64,000 nucleotides of DNA from Phoronis australis (lineage: Eukaryota > Phoronida > Phoronidae), in contig NMRA01000092.1 of the NCBI GenBank assembly GCA_002633005.1, forward strand, positions 839,116 to 903,115, given 5' to 3'. Position 1 is the stretch's first letter. Every line of letters begins with the position of its first letter. Below, in pieces: positions 46,250-59,700 of this stretch. The translations under genes were made by a program, and so were the position numbers. The notes beneath the pieces are model-generated. The model searched no databases, was not told the origin of the DNA, and worked only from the letters and a program-made list of their open reading frames with translations.

Positions 46250-49200
46250 AAGACTTTGAAGGAGTTACCCATCTAGAATAAGCATTTGAGAAATTGACGA
46301 ATAACTGCTTTGCGAGATCAAACAGTCCAGGCAGATGAAATATCAAGCTTTGGTAGACAGCAGGCTTTGTGGATTTGAATTCCTCGCCCGTCTTTCAGAA
46401 ATAGCGTGACATTGATGCTTACTTTTGATTCATTTTAAGCTAAGGCTAACATTGTTTTCTAAAAACTTTTACTGGTGCCTCCAGTCTTTGATTAATTAAA
46501 GCTACATTCCACCCGCGATTTTTGTTTTGATTTAGGCCACTTACCGCTACGAAATTGGTCTCTAACAGAGTTTAGTTTTCTTCTGGTCACGCCCTAGGCC
46601 CAGTATTGAGCTAGTAGTGAGCTTCGGGTGACTTCAGTATGTGTCAGAAATCGTATGCATAGAGCCCGTTTGAAGTACTGTACAAATAAGGAACTGTCAG
46701 TTCAAGCCCTGAATTCACTTACAAACTGAGTAAGGAGTGAGATACAACCCATTTTATAACAGTGGACTAGGCTAAATCAAAATACTCCTTTTTGACAGAA
46801 AGTGCGAGTGTGTCCCGGCTTTTGTCAATGAAATTGGTATAGGCCTAGACTTTACAGGTTTCGAAATTCTAAAGTTAATCCTTTAAAAAATCAGGAAAAC
46901 TACGACATTCTTAGGAAACTATTGTCTGAAAATGCACCCTTCGTAGGGAAACAGGTCGTGGCTAAGTAGCCGACTGAGCGGTCCGTGAACGAATTTAGCA
47001 GACGCTCCACTGGGCCTACCCGGGAACGACTCAGACTGCTGATTCCATTCATAATCATTCTGCCGGCATAGTGCGCTGAAGGTGACTTATATTAAGTCTG
47101 AAATGTGGTATTTATATTTCATGAGGCATGTTTTTACGGTTAAGCTGGCTTATTTAGACGACGTTTGCCCTCGTAAGGCAGTGGCCGCTGCTCCTTTTTG
47201 CGAACGAAGCTGAGGAGGCCTTGTCGCGAGAAAAGATGGTATTCGCGCTGTGTGTCACGTGATATATTTCACATGTAATATGGCCGACTCCAATAAGTGG
47301 CAAAACTAAACACATTTTGCTGGAGTGAGTTTTCTTGGATTTGACATCATGGTTGTCACAACTGAGGACGCCTTTGCTGTACTAGAACTTCCTTGTGGTA
47401 AGGACATCGTGATCACTCTTGACAAATTCTGAAACAATTTGAAATCGACAAAAATAAAAGTTATAGTTTCGTTTTCTGGATTTTGGCGCGCTGGTCTGTG
47501 TTTTGAGTCTCCGAGTATCACTAACACGGCCTTGTCGTTGCCTTAAATCATTCCTGGCTTGGGCATATTTTTGTACGTAACTTAGAGCCAAATGAGTGTA
47601 GCTTTTGGGCGCACTTCCATGCTAGAATTGCTCGTCTGTTTGAGACGGAGGTGCCCAAAAGTGACACTGGCCAACTGACGGTGACACTGTACTGTCAGTT
47701 TGTAACCAGCCAGCTAGATGTATGAAGACTAACGTCAAAATTCAGCTAGGAACTGCTGAGTCTTAACTTCACGTAGGCTTTGAAATTTCACACTGCCCAG
47801 GGTAGTTCTGCTTGCCACCTGGCCACAGTCGCAAACCAGTGGCAGTGTGACTCACATGTGCTGGCTGTTCTTGCAGTCGTCGGTTTTCAAAGAAATGTGG
47901 AATGTGCCATCCTCACAATAGTTTAAAAAGATACCTGGATTGTAAAATATTCATCTTATGTTCTGTTCATGTTTCCTGCACAAGAATCATTAGCAATCCA
48001 AAATTAACTACATTTGTCAGTAAAAAAGACCACCTCCAAAATGGAGATTTTGATGCCTGTTTCAGCTCTCGTTTCTAAATCAACCAATGGCATTCTAGTA
48101 CAAACTAGGTCATTAAGTTAACTTTTGACCTCTTTTCCCTTGTTCGTTACAATCGTTTTTAAGTGAAAAATAATCTAGCAAATGTCATTTTCTTGCGTCA
48201 TTCTCTGGGTTTTCTAACAAGGAAAGCTCTGTCTACTTGAAAACAGTACACTCACTCATAGAAAGGTCCCCCATTTCGGTGTGCCTGGCAGATGGGTGAC
48301 CTCTCATAACTCTTTATACGTTTCCTTTTGACCTCGAGCACATTGACTGTAAAGTCTCCAATTTCGTTGACTTAACAAAGGACTATCTATTTGAAAAAAG
48401 TTGATTCTGGAAGTATTAGCTGAAAGGATTTAAAGACTTCGTCTGCCTCGAAAGGTGTCCATCTCATTAAGAAGCCTGGACATTCAGTGCTTCTCAACAT
48501 CAATCGGGGAAAACCGTTGTCACAGTTGGCCCTTATCACCAAAGTTGATCTAAGCTCCTATTGTGTTGTACAGACCAATTATCGCATTAGCGATGTCTTC
48601 ACAGCAATAAATTGAATTCCTCTGAAAAGTTAGGGTCGAATCTTTCATTCGCGGAAAAAATATGATAAAAATTTGCCAAATCTGTGTTTGGTTTTTATTT
48701 GTTTACAACAGTTTTGAGTTGATGCGTGTTTACATTAATGTATTCATTCAGTGTCAGTGGTGGACAATTGGCATTTGCGTCGTTACATCGGACAAAAGAC
48801 TGAGCCTGGCGATTAACACAGAAAGATTGATATCAGGCCTATGAAAACTGGTGTCGTCTGGAATACGGACTTAACGGGACTCTGTTGTAATGTACACTCG
48901 AAAATAACTGAAAGATTAGGGAGGGTTGAGCGTAATTCGCGGAAACTCTTCCAGCATACAGGCTTATTAAAGATGTATCATCAAGTGTATGTGCTACTTG
49001 CTATTTTTTGCGACATCTTTTGGCAGAGATTGAGTTTCGCCAAAGCAAAATTTGCTCAGAAATTCTTTTTACTGGTATTAAAATACTAAAAACTTACAAT
49101 GAGGTGAAACAATTGTGATAATTTGTTGATCATCGAACGTTTACATGACGCCTTGTGAAAGAAGAACTGTTGATCAAAGAATCGGCAAAAACATACCTGG

Positions 49201-49930
49201 TTCGTAGATGAATGATCCCATTTTATGTGTCCTCCATAAAAATTCGCTGTCCCAAAGAATAGAAATCTGCCATTCAGTTACAACTACACATGCAAATTTC
49301 TTTCACTCAACTGCCCCAGTCAAGGAGACACACCGCTAAATCCAGGACACAAGCAACTTCCTAACTTTCCAGTGCTCGAAGTTTGTGATTGTGCGCTGAA
49401 ATAATTTGCTGTGGACTCATGAAGTAAAAATGGTGCTAGAAGGTCCAATATCCAGAAGTGTTGGTAATTGTTGAGTATGGACTACACAAATCAATCAGTA
49501 TCAAGGTTAAAAGTTCTCATTCCATCTTTTGTTTCATTGCGCATTTAAACTAATATTTAAACCAGTTCTTTTGATTTGCAAAATTTAGGTCAAATTGTGT
49601 TTCATAATCTTTCTGCCTGTATCCCCGTCTATAAATACTGGTATGTCTAGACCCACACTATCACTTGGACTGGAAGTACTTGGTTTGAATAGCATAGTAG
49701 AAACACAAACTCAAAAACAGTTTTTATCATGATAAGGAATATTATAAGACCCGTTTTATGACCTTTAGTGGTTTAATTCGTGTTTTGTTTTTGAGAACTA
49801 AACACTGGAAATGCAGTTGTAAATACCATGTCAAAGTCACACCACTGAGGACGTGTTGGGAGGCTGAAAAGGACTTGAAATCATGAGAACTTTGCTAAAT
49901 GTTTACATTGCATCATATCATTTCTTCATT
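46250..49930. other. Intergenic region
   Basis: No supported gene. The segment at about 48990-49200 is a dispersed repeat shared with 55960-56110 (common block GGTATTAAAATACTAAAAAC). Confidence 0.4.
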
Positions 49931-49936
49931 ACTTAC

Positions 49937-50025
49937 CGTCATACGCTGCTACTGTCGATGTGCCTGGGGTGAAGTATAGGTCACACATAGCAACATAGGG
50001 TACCATGCCAGGGCTCAACATTACC
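49937..50025 (-). CDS. Exon-like minus-strand segment, unknown
   Basis: A minus-strand frame reads MLSPGMVPYVAMCDLYF and PGTSTVAAYDG up to a strong donor, G|GTAAGT, at 49936. The 5' limit is uncertain, since the frame continues upstream through repeat-like sequence. No partner exon was found further down the minus strand. It could be a mobile-element exon. Confidence 0.2.
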
Positions 50026-50679
50026 TTTTTTACTTGCCCGAACAACAAATTCACTTGCCCCAAGTACAATCCCAAATAGCACCGTGCATGTGCACACCTA
50101 GGTAATGTATTACCATAGGGCTGCCTGTGCTGAGCCTTCTCTTGTGTCGTGCATGCTATATATACATGAGTTGCTATTTTTTTAACGATTCTTCTTATAG
50201 AACATTTATTTATAAGGTGTGTCAAAACACTTGAGAGACAAAATAGAAGAGTAACTATGATATCTGAACCGTTGTCTAACATTCACAAAATGAGCTAAGA
50301 CAAGAACTCTAGACACTTCTGTGTACTCATTAGTTTATACGCCCTCATGCATTAAACTTGAGTTGTTGCTTAACCTTAATTTGAATTTTTGCTATCCGTA
50401 AAAATCTTGCACAGTTTTGGTCATCGGTACCTTGTATTAAATTAAAATCAAATTTTAACATATAATAATGCCACATATACTTTTATTTTCAATAAATAAT
50501 TACATTTTTGAAAAATAGGTAGACCGCGAAAAAGTCACTCTTCAGAGCGACAATCCTGAAGACCGTATTCCTCTTCTTTTGGGAGTCGCCACCGGGAGCC
50601 GGGAATTCTTAAGAATTTCCTTTGGAATTCCCCCTGAATAAATACGAGGCCTTTAAAACTGCTGTGTAGTGTAGAAAAT

Positions 50680-50767
50680 ATGTGGTCAATCATTCACTTT
50701 TTAGCTTTTGCGCTTATCTGTATGACTTACATCCGCCGACGAACGCGGTGCTTCCAGCTGTACATAG
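50680..50767 (+). CDS. Exon 1: start and membrane segment
   Basis: The ATG at 50680 opens WSIIHFLAFALICMTYI, a hydrophobic segment, then RRRTRCFQLYIG, and a GTAAAC donor at 50768. It joins in phase 1 to the J-domain exon so that FQLYIGADLE aligns with the usual YxxLGV start of a J domain. That fit, rather than the start context, supports this exon. Confidence 0.6.
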
Positions 50768-53700
50768 GTAAACGCCGGCAAAAATCGCACATCATTCCTT
50801 GTTCACTGTCTTGCAGGCCAGGAAACATAATTTCCCTTGACGGAACCCATTCCCGCACTCTTTTTGTTTCATATTATTGCTTTGATTCTTCCTGAACTCA
50901 TTTTTAGCAAGTAAACCAATGCCGTCTAGGCCTGGACGGCTTCCTTGTTTGGCGTTTTGCCAGAGTGCAGACAATCAGTAGTATCACGTGACAACTTATT
51001 CAGAAACTGCAGAGCATCGAAAGGATTTGACCGCGAGCATCATCTGTGCACGCTGCATCACACTCGTTCTATTTTCCTTTCGGTGCTCATTCGAAGACGG
51101 GAGTTTCTGTGGCGGCCACAGGGGCTTTTTCGGATCTACTTGCCTATGCGGCCAGCTTTTTAACTTGCCAAGTACTTTTCAAATTCCACTTACCCGACGC
51201 AAAATCTCCGTGTACACGGGCAATCAGGCAACCGTTAGTGTTGAACCCTACATGCAAGGCATGTGATATCTCTTTTCCTTATTAAATGACTTGTAGACCT
51301 CTTGCAGGCAGAGATCATTGTATTTTTAAAAGTATAACTTGAAACTGCTTATGAACGTGTCATTATAATATTAAGTATTTTCTCATTTTGTCATGACCTT
51401 GGATTAAATTTGAAAATTTAGCAGTTAGCAGTGGTCTCAACAGTATTCTAAGGGATTTCTTTTGAAATAATTTGAATGTTGAACTAAAAACTCTAGCTGG
51501 AGTCTTAATTGTGGAAAGTAAACAACGTGTCAAGCAGTTTCTAAAACAGTGATCCATGTTGTGATTTCAGGAGCGGACTTAGAGTCGGTGCAGACTAGCT
51601 ATAAAAAATTGGCTCTCAAATGGCATCCTGACAAACATAAAAACTCAAGTGAATCTATAAAAGTAAGTCATTGGTTTATTAGTATGCTTCCATGATGTTG
51701 TAGAGGTTTCTGCTATGTAGTCTAAACGAACTCATGGTTACAGTGTTCTCCACAACCTGTTATGACTAGTCACTTCGTTGAGTTTGAATTTTGCCTCAAT
51801 GAGTTTGGCTCATTTGCGTCAAGTTTAAAAACGCTCGACAAGTTGAAGAATTGGGAGATTAGTCATTTCTTAAGCAAATTTTGGACATATTGGGATTTTT
51901 GATACCAGTTCTATGCGTTTCTTCCAAGACTTAAAACACAAACTCTCCACAGTATGTACTTGGGCTTTTGAACGCATACATGAATTTTGTAATTCTTGTC
52001 GAGTGGGAATTTTCTGTTTTGGAGAACACTGCGTTATCTTAATGGGCAATAGTGGGATATATCGTGCCCATATTTTGAGAACCAGTTTGATGCCTGTTAT
52101 TCAGTGGAGAAAACTGGTTCTCAAAATGCAAACATGTTATATCCGACCTTTACATCTTAAAGTATTAAGCAGAGTCCACAGATTGCCATGTACATAATTG
52201 ACCTATCACCAAGATTTTGAGTGAACTGACCAATCAGAACGCAGCATTCTTGACACACCTTCGTTTCCAAGCCGCTTTTTTACCCTATAAACAACACGTT
52301 GCTGGGTAAAACATATTGTTTGTTTCTCAACATTTCACAAGGAGGCGGAGCTTGCGATAGGTCAATTGTTACCTGTTAAGACTAAGATAATCAAATGTTC
52401 AGCTGAGTTCTGGCTTCTTTCCAATTGTATTTCCTTTGTCAAAAGCTTGCCATGATCGCCATCTTTAAAAACCTTTGTTTTTGGATCGTGTGTCAGGATG
52501 GAATCCTTTGTTTTATTTATTAAATACCATGAGTTAGCATTCCGAGTTACACATGATAAAACCATGGACCGGATGGAGTACGCTGATTGTTTCAACTGAA
52601 AGATTGACCGCAGCTATCTTGACTTATTCTTGTTTGATGTTTGCCTTTTCAGTTTGTCTTTGTATTACGTGGGACGAGTGATGAAAATTTGTTGCAGATT
52701 TAACTGTTTATTACGCAGCATTTGTAACAGTATTTGTTTGTTAGTTCAATTGTTATATTGGGTAAACATTGTATGTCAAGTATTAATAAAAGTGTCAGAA
52801 TTAGTACAACTCACCAGTCTTTCTTAAGAAGTGTTAATTGATAACTACCTGAAGAAATCTGTACAGGCCATGCTTCTTACCATATGCGCATACATGTGGT
52901 GCAGATTGCCCTCTCTGGACATCCGCCATCTGCTGCTGTATTTCTTCAACTCCTTGCAGGATCTAGCAAGTGTTTTCCTGTCAACATGGCAACAGGTCAT
53001 GATGAATTTTAGCGGATCCAACAACCACTGTCAGTGCCCCTTAGTTGCAATATTTTTTATTTGTGTTTTCCTCTGTATTTTCAGAGTTCTCGTGTACGGA
53101 TTTTCATGAAATTTTGCAAATAGGTTTGCATTAAGGAGGCGACAATATATTTACATTTTCAGATGGATTTGTCCTATTCTGCACCACCTAGTGACCATTT
53201 TCATTGTTTTTTGATCTGCTTTTTTGGCGTCCGCTCCAGGGATCATTATAAAAATTGGCAGGCGTGTTCCTGCTGATTAGTTTGACTACTAGGTTGCACC
53301 CAGTGGCATTTTTTTTTGATTTTTTGTATCCACATCTGTGTCTCCTAAACCCCTTGCACCCTTTCAGGATCTTTGAGGCATTTGGCAGTTGTAGTCCACT
53401 ATGATGGTGACATTGGTATATTCTGTCCCACCATTTGTCCATTTTTATTATACTAATAAATGTCGCTAGAAGTGTACATTGTGTGGTACAGTTGTGGGCG
53501 CATTTAATGCTTTGCTCTTGTTTAAAAGCGACTGAGTTTTGTATTCTTTTACTGGTAACAGATCGCTCAAGGAAATACTTGAACCCGATCTATTTCCTGT
53601 GAATTCTAATATGTTGTTGTTGGTTTTCTGCAGAAGTTCAAAGAGATCAACTTAGCATTCATGCGCATCACTGATCCAGAATTTAAAAATGACAAAGACA

Positions 53701-56700
53701 TAACCATGGAAACGATGTATCAGCTGTTTCGGGAGGTGTTCTTCTCCAAAACAACAGAGCCTGCCGGTAAATGTCAATTTAAACAACTACATAACAGAAC
53801 GGTGAAGAGAGAGTTTTATTTCATTTTTAACACCTTTAGTTTAACACAGTGCTACCCAAGACCTGGTGATGTTCTGGTTATTATTGTTAAGGCAGGGTTC
53901 GACATTAACAACTATCCCATTATCCGGGACATCCTAAAATTAGGTGCGTACAAGTTGAATTTCTAACCTGTTGTTCAAAGGGACAACTTAAAGTTTTTTA
54001 TAGTCGTGCACTTAGGACAATCTTATCTTAAACGCATGCTCACTTTAAGTAGTTTCTGTAACCTTTCTGCATCATATAAATTGCCAAGATTCCTTAGGGA
54101 ACTTGTCTTCAACCAGTGTTGGGCTTCAGTCTGTCGGTGTCGCAATTTAAGGGGACTAGCTCTGATTTTGTGCTCGGCCACGGTGGCCACTTCAAAACAG
54201 CCGTGAAAAACACAAAAAAATCCAAAGTAAACTTATTAACAGCATTACATGATTTGGTATACGTAATGATATTTGCAGTAAATGTTTGACGTCCTCATCT
54301 CCTATTATGTGACATTGACAACTAATGGCATTTTTTCTTTTTCGTTTTGCTGTCTGCTCTGTCCTGTGTCAAAAAGCAACAATGAGTTCAATAAACAAGT
54401 ATTTCAAAAGCGTTCTGCCACTGCCAGTGAGACCTCAGATTCCAAAGGTGTTTAAAGTACAAATAGTTATATATTCCTTCATATAGAGTTGTTCATAAGG
54501 ACAACCAGTCAAAAAATAATGTTTACCTGATTAATTGTCTAATCCTGCTTTGCACCTGACGATCCCAGCATCAAACCTAGTACACACTCACCTTGAAATT
54601 CATAATAAAGTAGATCATAAGAGTTTGATTGTGAGTTGGACTATAGTCAGTTACAAGGATCCCAGTCTTTGAGAACCAGTTTGATGCCTGTTATTCAGTG
54701 GAGAAAACTGGTTCTCAAAATGCGGTACCCCTGTAAGTAACTAATGCCCAGTTACATCCTTGATATTAGCATGATAGTTTTTATGTAAACTAAGAAATAT
54801 CACATTATGTGTGAATTGTTTTTCATTCCAAGCTATCTATGACGTTTCGAGTGAAGATGAACTTTCATCAGAGGAAGATGTGATGATACCACCACCACAG
54901 GGTGAGTGCACGTGACTGGGACGTGGTAACGTAATTGCCAACCATCGCCACTATTGTTAAAAAACAAGCCGTCTAAGGTGGCCTGGCATTACTTTTGTGA
55001 TCCTGTATTCATTCAAGATTATAAAAACAAAAAATATGGTTGGTTTTATTAGAAATTAGTATAATTCAGAAATGTGACCCATGGTTATGAAGTTTGACTG
55101 TTTATTTGACATTGGCTGTAGATTGGTACATACATAATTGTTATTTATTCTATATAATTATGCTGTATTTAGCATATTTGATATAGAATTAACTGGAGAT
55201 GTAAAATTGAGTGCATGTGGGATAAATCAGAAAGATATTTTGGGGTGTGTAAAGATCTCTATTATTGAAGTTATCTTGCCGTTTTTCAGGGAAACCGCTG
55301 ACGCCAGAGGTAAGTGGCTATTTTTTAGTGGTATAAAGAACATAAATACAAAGACATGAAAAACAAAATATACTCTTACCACACATACGCACACACGAAC
55401 ACACCCAACCCTTCACCATATCCACCCGCTTTTTAGCTAGGATGTTGTCAGGAAAAAGTTTCTCCAAGATGCATGGTATTCATCTAAATCACCATCATTT
55501 AATAAAATTCTTTGAATATAAAATTCTCTTTCTAATATCAAGAAAATGACAGAAACTGGGGATTATTTTTTACACTTAGATACATAACTATAATACTTTA
55601 ATTGCAAAAGAATCCAATTTAAAACTTTGTTTTCGTTAGCAAGCAAGAAATCGTTTTTTTGTCAATAATCAAATCACTAGTAACATACTTGCTAAAGATA
55701 GATTTCCTGTCTTACTATTTCATCATTGTGCCATAAATTTGTTGAGAGGAAATCATTTGCATTTTTATGGGAATGTCTACTTAATGAAAAAGGACGAGTT
55801 ACAGAGGTAATTGGTTTAAGTGTTTCATAAAAAGAGATCAACTATGAAGTAAAATTGAAAGAATTATTGGCCAGGAGACTATCTACATTGCATGGAATGT
55901 TGCAGAATATTGGGGAGATGCGATTTCACCCGTAGTGCAAATTATCGATCAGATCTCACATTCAGCTCGGCAAAATTTGTCCATAAATTCTGTTTCCTGG
56001 TATTAAAATACTAAAAACGTGCGAAAAAAGTGTCTTGTTGTGATGTTTACGCCACCTTGTGGGAAAAGAACACTTGATTGAAGAACCGGCGAAATATGTA
56101 TTGGCCAATACGTGGCTCTCTATTGTAAGATGCTGAAATCCTACGAATCTTATCGCTCTACAAATTAAGCGGAAGAATGATGGTAGAACGGTAATTGTTT
56201 TAGCACGCAAAGAAGTGTGTAGTTTGTAATGTCATTAATTTTATGTCAGATTTTAGTTGATCAGGTGCAAAGTGGTATATTCATACAGATTTGCACCCAG
56301 GCCAACTTTAGGTGTTTTTATTTGCATAGTATCACTACATGTGTAGGCATAGACTACCATTTGTTCTTGCCCATTACTGCAATTGTTATTTCAAGTTGTT
56401 TTTATCTGTGCGTACGGTAGGTCTCTTATTTAGCACACATTATGGACAAAAAGTGAAATTTTATTTTGTTAAATTTCTCCACAGATTAAGAACATTAGTC
56501 TATTACAAGCATGGTTTGTAATGTGTAGATGTCATAAAATAACATTTGAGAATCACATTATTTGCAAAAAAAAAGTAAACCAGCCTTTGAAAATTGTAAA
56601 GATGTCTATTCTGGCAATTACATTTGTGCGAAATAAGTGGATAGTTACCGTATATTATTTTTTGTGTATCAGTATTATGTGTACTGCACTGTACGCTTAG

Positions 56701-59700
56701 ATCATGTCTGTTGGAGAAGCATTCCAAGCGTAAATGGATAAGTAAATAAAATGTAATCGCAAAACTTGTGCACTCTTATGTTGAAACCAACGTTAAGTGT
56801 GTGATGGTCAGCGTGTTCCATCTCTCACAAAACCTTTTTTCAAGTTAACCAAACTTAGGGGAATTTTGCATCGGGCAGCATTCGGAAATTTGAAAATATA
56901 GAGCTCTATGTGAGGACGAAGCATTTTTCAGAAATTTCTATTACCATTGATTGCGTTAGCGTTATTAGTCCTGCCAGTGGTTAGAAATTCCTAAGCATGC
57001 ACTTGGGTCTTCCAACTGGATTGAATTTTCCTGTTGTTGATTGAATGTGGTTTATGTTTCAGGAAATAGCTAAAAATGCAGAGGATCTTATATCTGAAGA
57101 AGAAAAAGAGAAAAAGCGGGCTGAGAAACGAAGAGCGAAGAAAAAAGTGAGTAAGCCTCCCAACTGTTGCGGGGAGCATGTTTCATTTTGACGAATTTCT
57201 GTCGTCAAACCCACATTTGAATATTTAACACATTGTTTGTCCATTCCTTGTTTATTTCGTTTACTTTTTAGTAAGAGCAATTCACGATGTCACGTGTTTC
57301 TTTAAAAACAAAGTAGCTAAGAGTGTTATTTTTGTTGTCAGATTAAAAAATCATGTTTCGCTTTCAGAGACGTCGAGAAAAGAAAAAACTGGAAAAGCTA
57401 GCGGAAAACTCTGATGATAAAAATACTAAACAAAGTGACAATGTGTCAAAAACAAAAGAACAAAGACTCCCAGACGGCCATGACTCGTCTGATCCTGAAG
57501 ATACGGTAAGTTGAACACAACAACGTGCCAGTCACATGCCATCGAGGGGTGTGCATTGAAATTGGCGTGGTTATGTAACAGTGGCACCCCTACCGACGTG
57601 TTGGTAGCTTTTATTTTACTTTGTGCTTGCTGGTTAGCTGCTGCTCAGCGGTAGAAAATTAAACAGGCTTGCAAATTTCTAACCAATCAGGTGGGAGTTT
57701 CAGTATAGACTTATGGCCTGAGTGTGACTTTGGGGTAAATGCAATCATGCATACCAGAATAGAAAGTGACCTAGTTTCTAAGACGGAACCCCGTGATCCA
57801 GAACAAAATTCAGCTGTGACGCTAACTTTAAACCTGAATGTTAAGAAAACTTCCTTGTCTTAAATGTGGGTGTTCATAAATGAGTGTTTTTGGTTGAAAT
57901 TCAAATATGTCTGTAGTTATATTGCTTCCAGCACTAGCCGATTTGTAGGGGTAGCCATCTTTTTGTGTTTCTTTTGTAGCCAAATTAGTGGTTACGCAGA
58001 GAATGTAAGGTGCTGAACATATATGTAACATCACTGTAAAGTGTTGAACTGTGCAGCGAAGCTGTGTTCTATTTGGGTGCGCTGTAACTTGAGTGATTGA
58101 TTTTTACAGAACTTCGACGCCAATGCCGCATTTTTTACAAAAGTCAACAAGAAAACAAAAACAAAAGGTTCAGAGATTATGGTGACAGCCAACAAAAAGC
58201 CAGATAAAAAAGATAAACAACAAAAAACAGCTGCAGAGCCTTCAGAACAGGTATGCACATTTTTGGTGGTGTACTGCTGAGGTTGAGGACTGGCTTTGTC
58301 TTGCTGTCAGAATAGTGTTTGGCGAAGATCTTGGTGTTGGTTGCTTTTGGTACCTACCTCCTTTCATAGCGCCACCTGTGGAGAAGAATGTTTCTGTGAA
58401 ATTTCGATGAATGACGCACAAATATCCGTGTTGGGAAGCAGTGTGTATGCTTCAGTTTGTATGTTTGTCATAAACATTTGGTGCGAGAAATGTATAGTGA
58501 ATTGTTTGCTGTTCTTTGGATTTCTTGTTGTCTTGTGATTGAGTTGTAAAATGCAATATGAAAACTTGTGTTGAATGCATTAGTTTAAGTCTCCTCCTGT
58601 CGTTGCAGCAGCGACGAACCTCGAAGGGATTTCTCAATAGATGGAGCCGTGTATTTATGCTTATCTTGACACCCATGTAATGGGGAACTTTCCTGTATTT
58701 TTTTCAACCCGTCGCAATGTCCAAATGTTATTGTGTTCTGTTAGCCAATCAGAAGATACATTGCATGTTCCTTTACATGTGTTAGTTGTGGCACTGGGAC
58801 AGTGTGTGTTCGACTAGGTGCACATGGTGCAACACCTTGCCTATATGTCACGTTGTATTATATCTTGCAGGTCGAAGACTTGGACCCGATTGTGATAAAA
58901 AGTCGTCAGCTTGCCGGTAAGTAGAATGTTTTATCTAAACAGTGGGGTAATTTGTCATTTTGTCATAAAGTTGATAGTTCGTTGTGTAGGTTTTGGACAC
59001 AGCTCGAACATGTTAATGAAATGACTGCTGGAGGATGGAGTGGTAATTAGTATTGTGGTCAGTAGACTTGTAGGATCATTTTTAATGCCCCCACATTTAC
59101 ATATGTGGGCGCGTATTGTCATCATCTCTTAGTGTCCACGCGTCCATTATCCACTGCGGTATCTTCTTAACGCCTTGCAGGATCTTAATAAGATTTGGCA
59201 GATGGGCTATGAAGCTGAGAACAGAAGATGACAAGTTTCAGGCTGATCTGACTACCGCAGTGCCCCTAGTGGCAATTTTTTATATTTAATAGCTCTATCT
59301 TCAGTGTTCATCTATGGATTTTCATGAAACTGGCTAACATGTTTTTATTGAGGAGAAAATAACATGTTCTCATTTTTTAGCAGATTCAACATATTCTGCG
59401 CCACCTAGTGGCATTTAAAAAAATTTTCGAGTTCTTTTGAGCGGGTGCTTCTATATCCACTAGACCACTCGAAGGTGAGAAGACTATGGCTGACCTTGAT
59501 TTTCGGACAGATTCAACTAGTCTGCTATCCCCTAATGGTGATTTTTTGCGGATGTCTAAACCACTCAAGCATTTATTTGTCTCTGTATCTTTGGAGTTCG
59601 TCAATGTTTGTCAAATAGTTTCCTGTTCTATTCTATACGACGATGCCTTCCCATATTCAGATGGGTCCATTGTATTCTGCGCCATCTAGTGACTATTTAT

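Noticed and set aside
50519-50641. Open segment reading EDRIPLLLGVATGSREFL before a stop
   Set aside because: It follows an AG but has no upstream partner exon; it probably lies in the promoter or leader of the J-domain/TPR gene.
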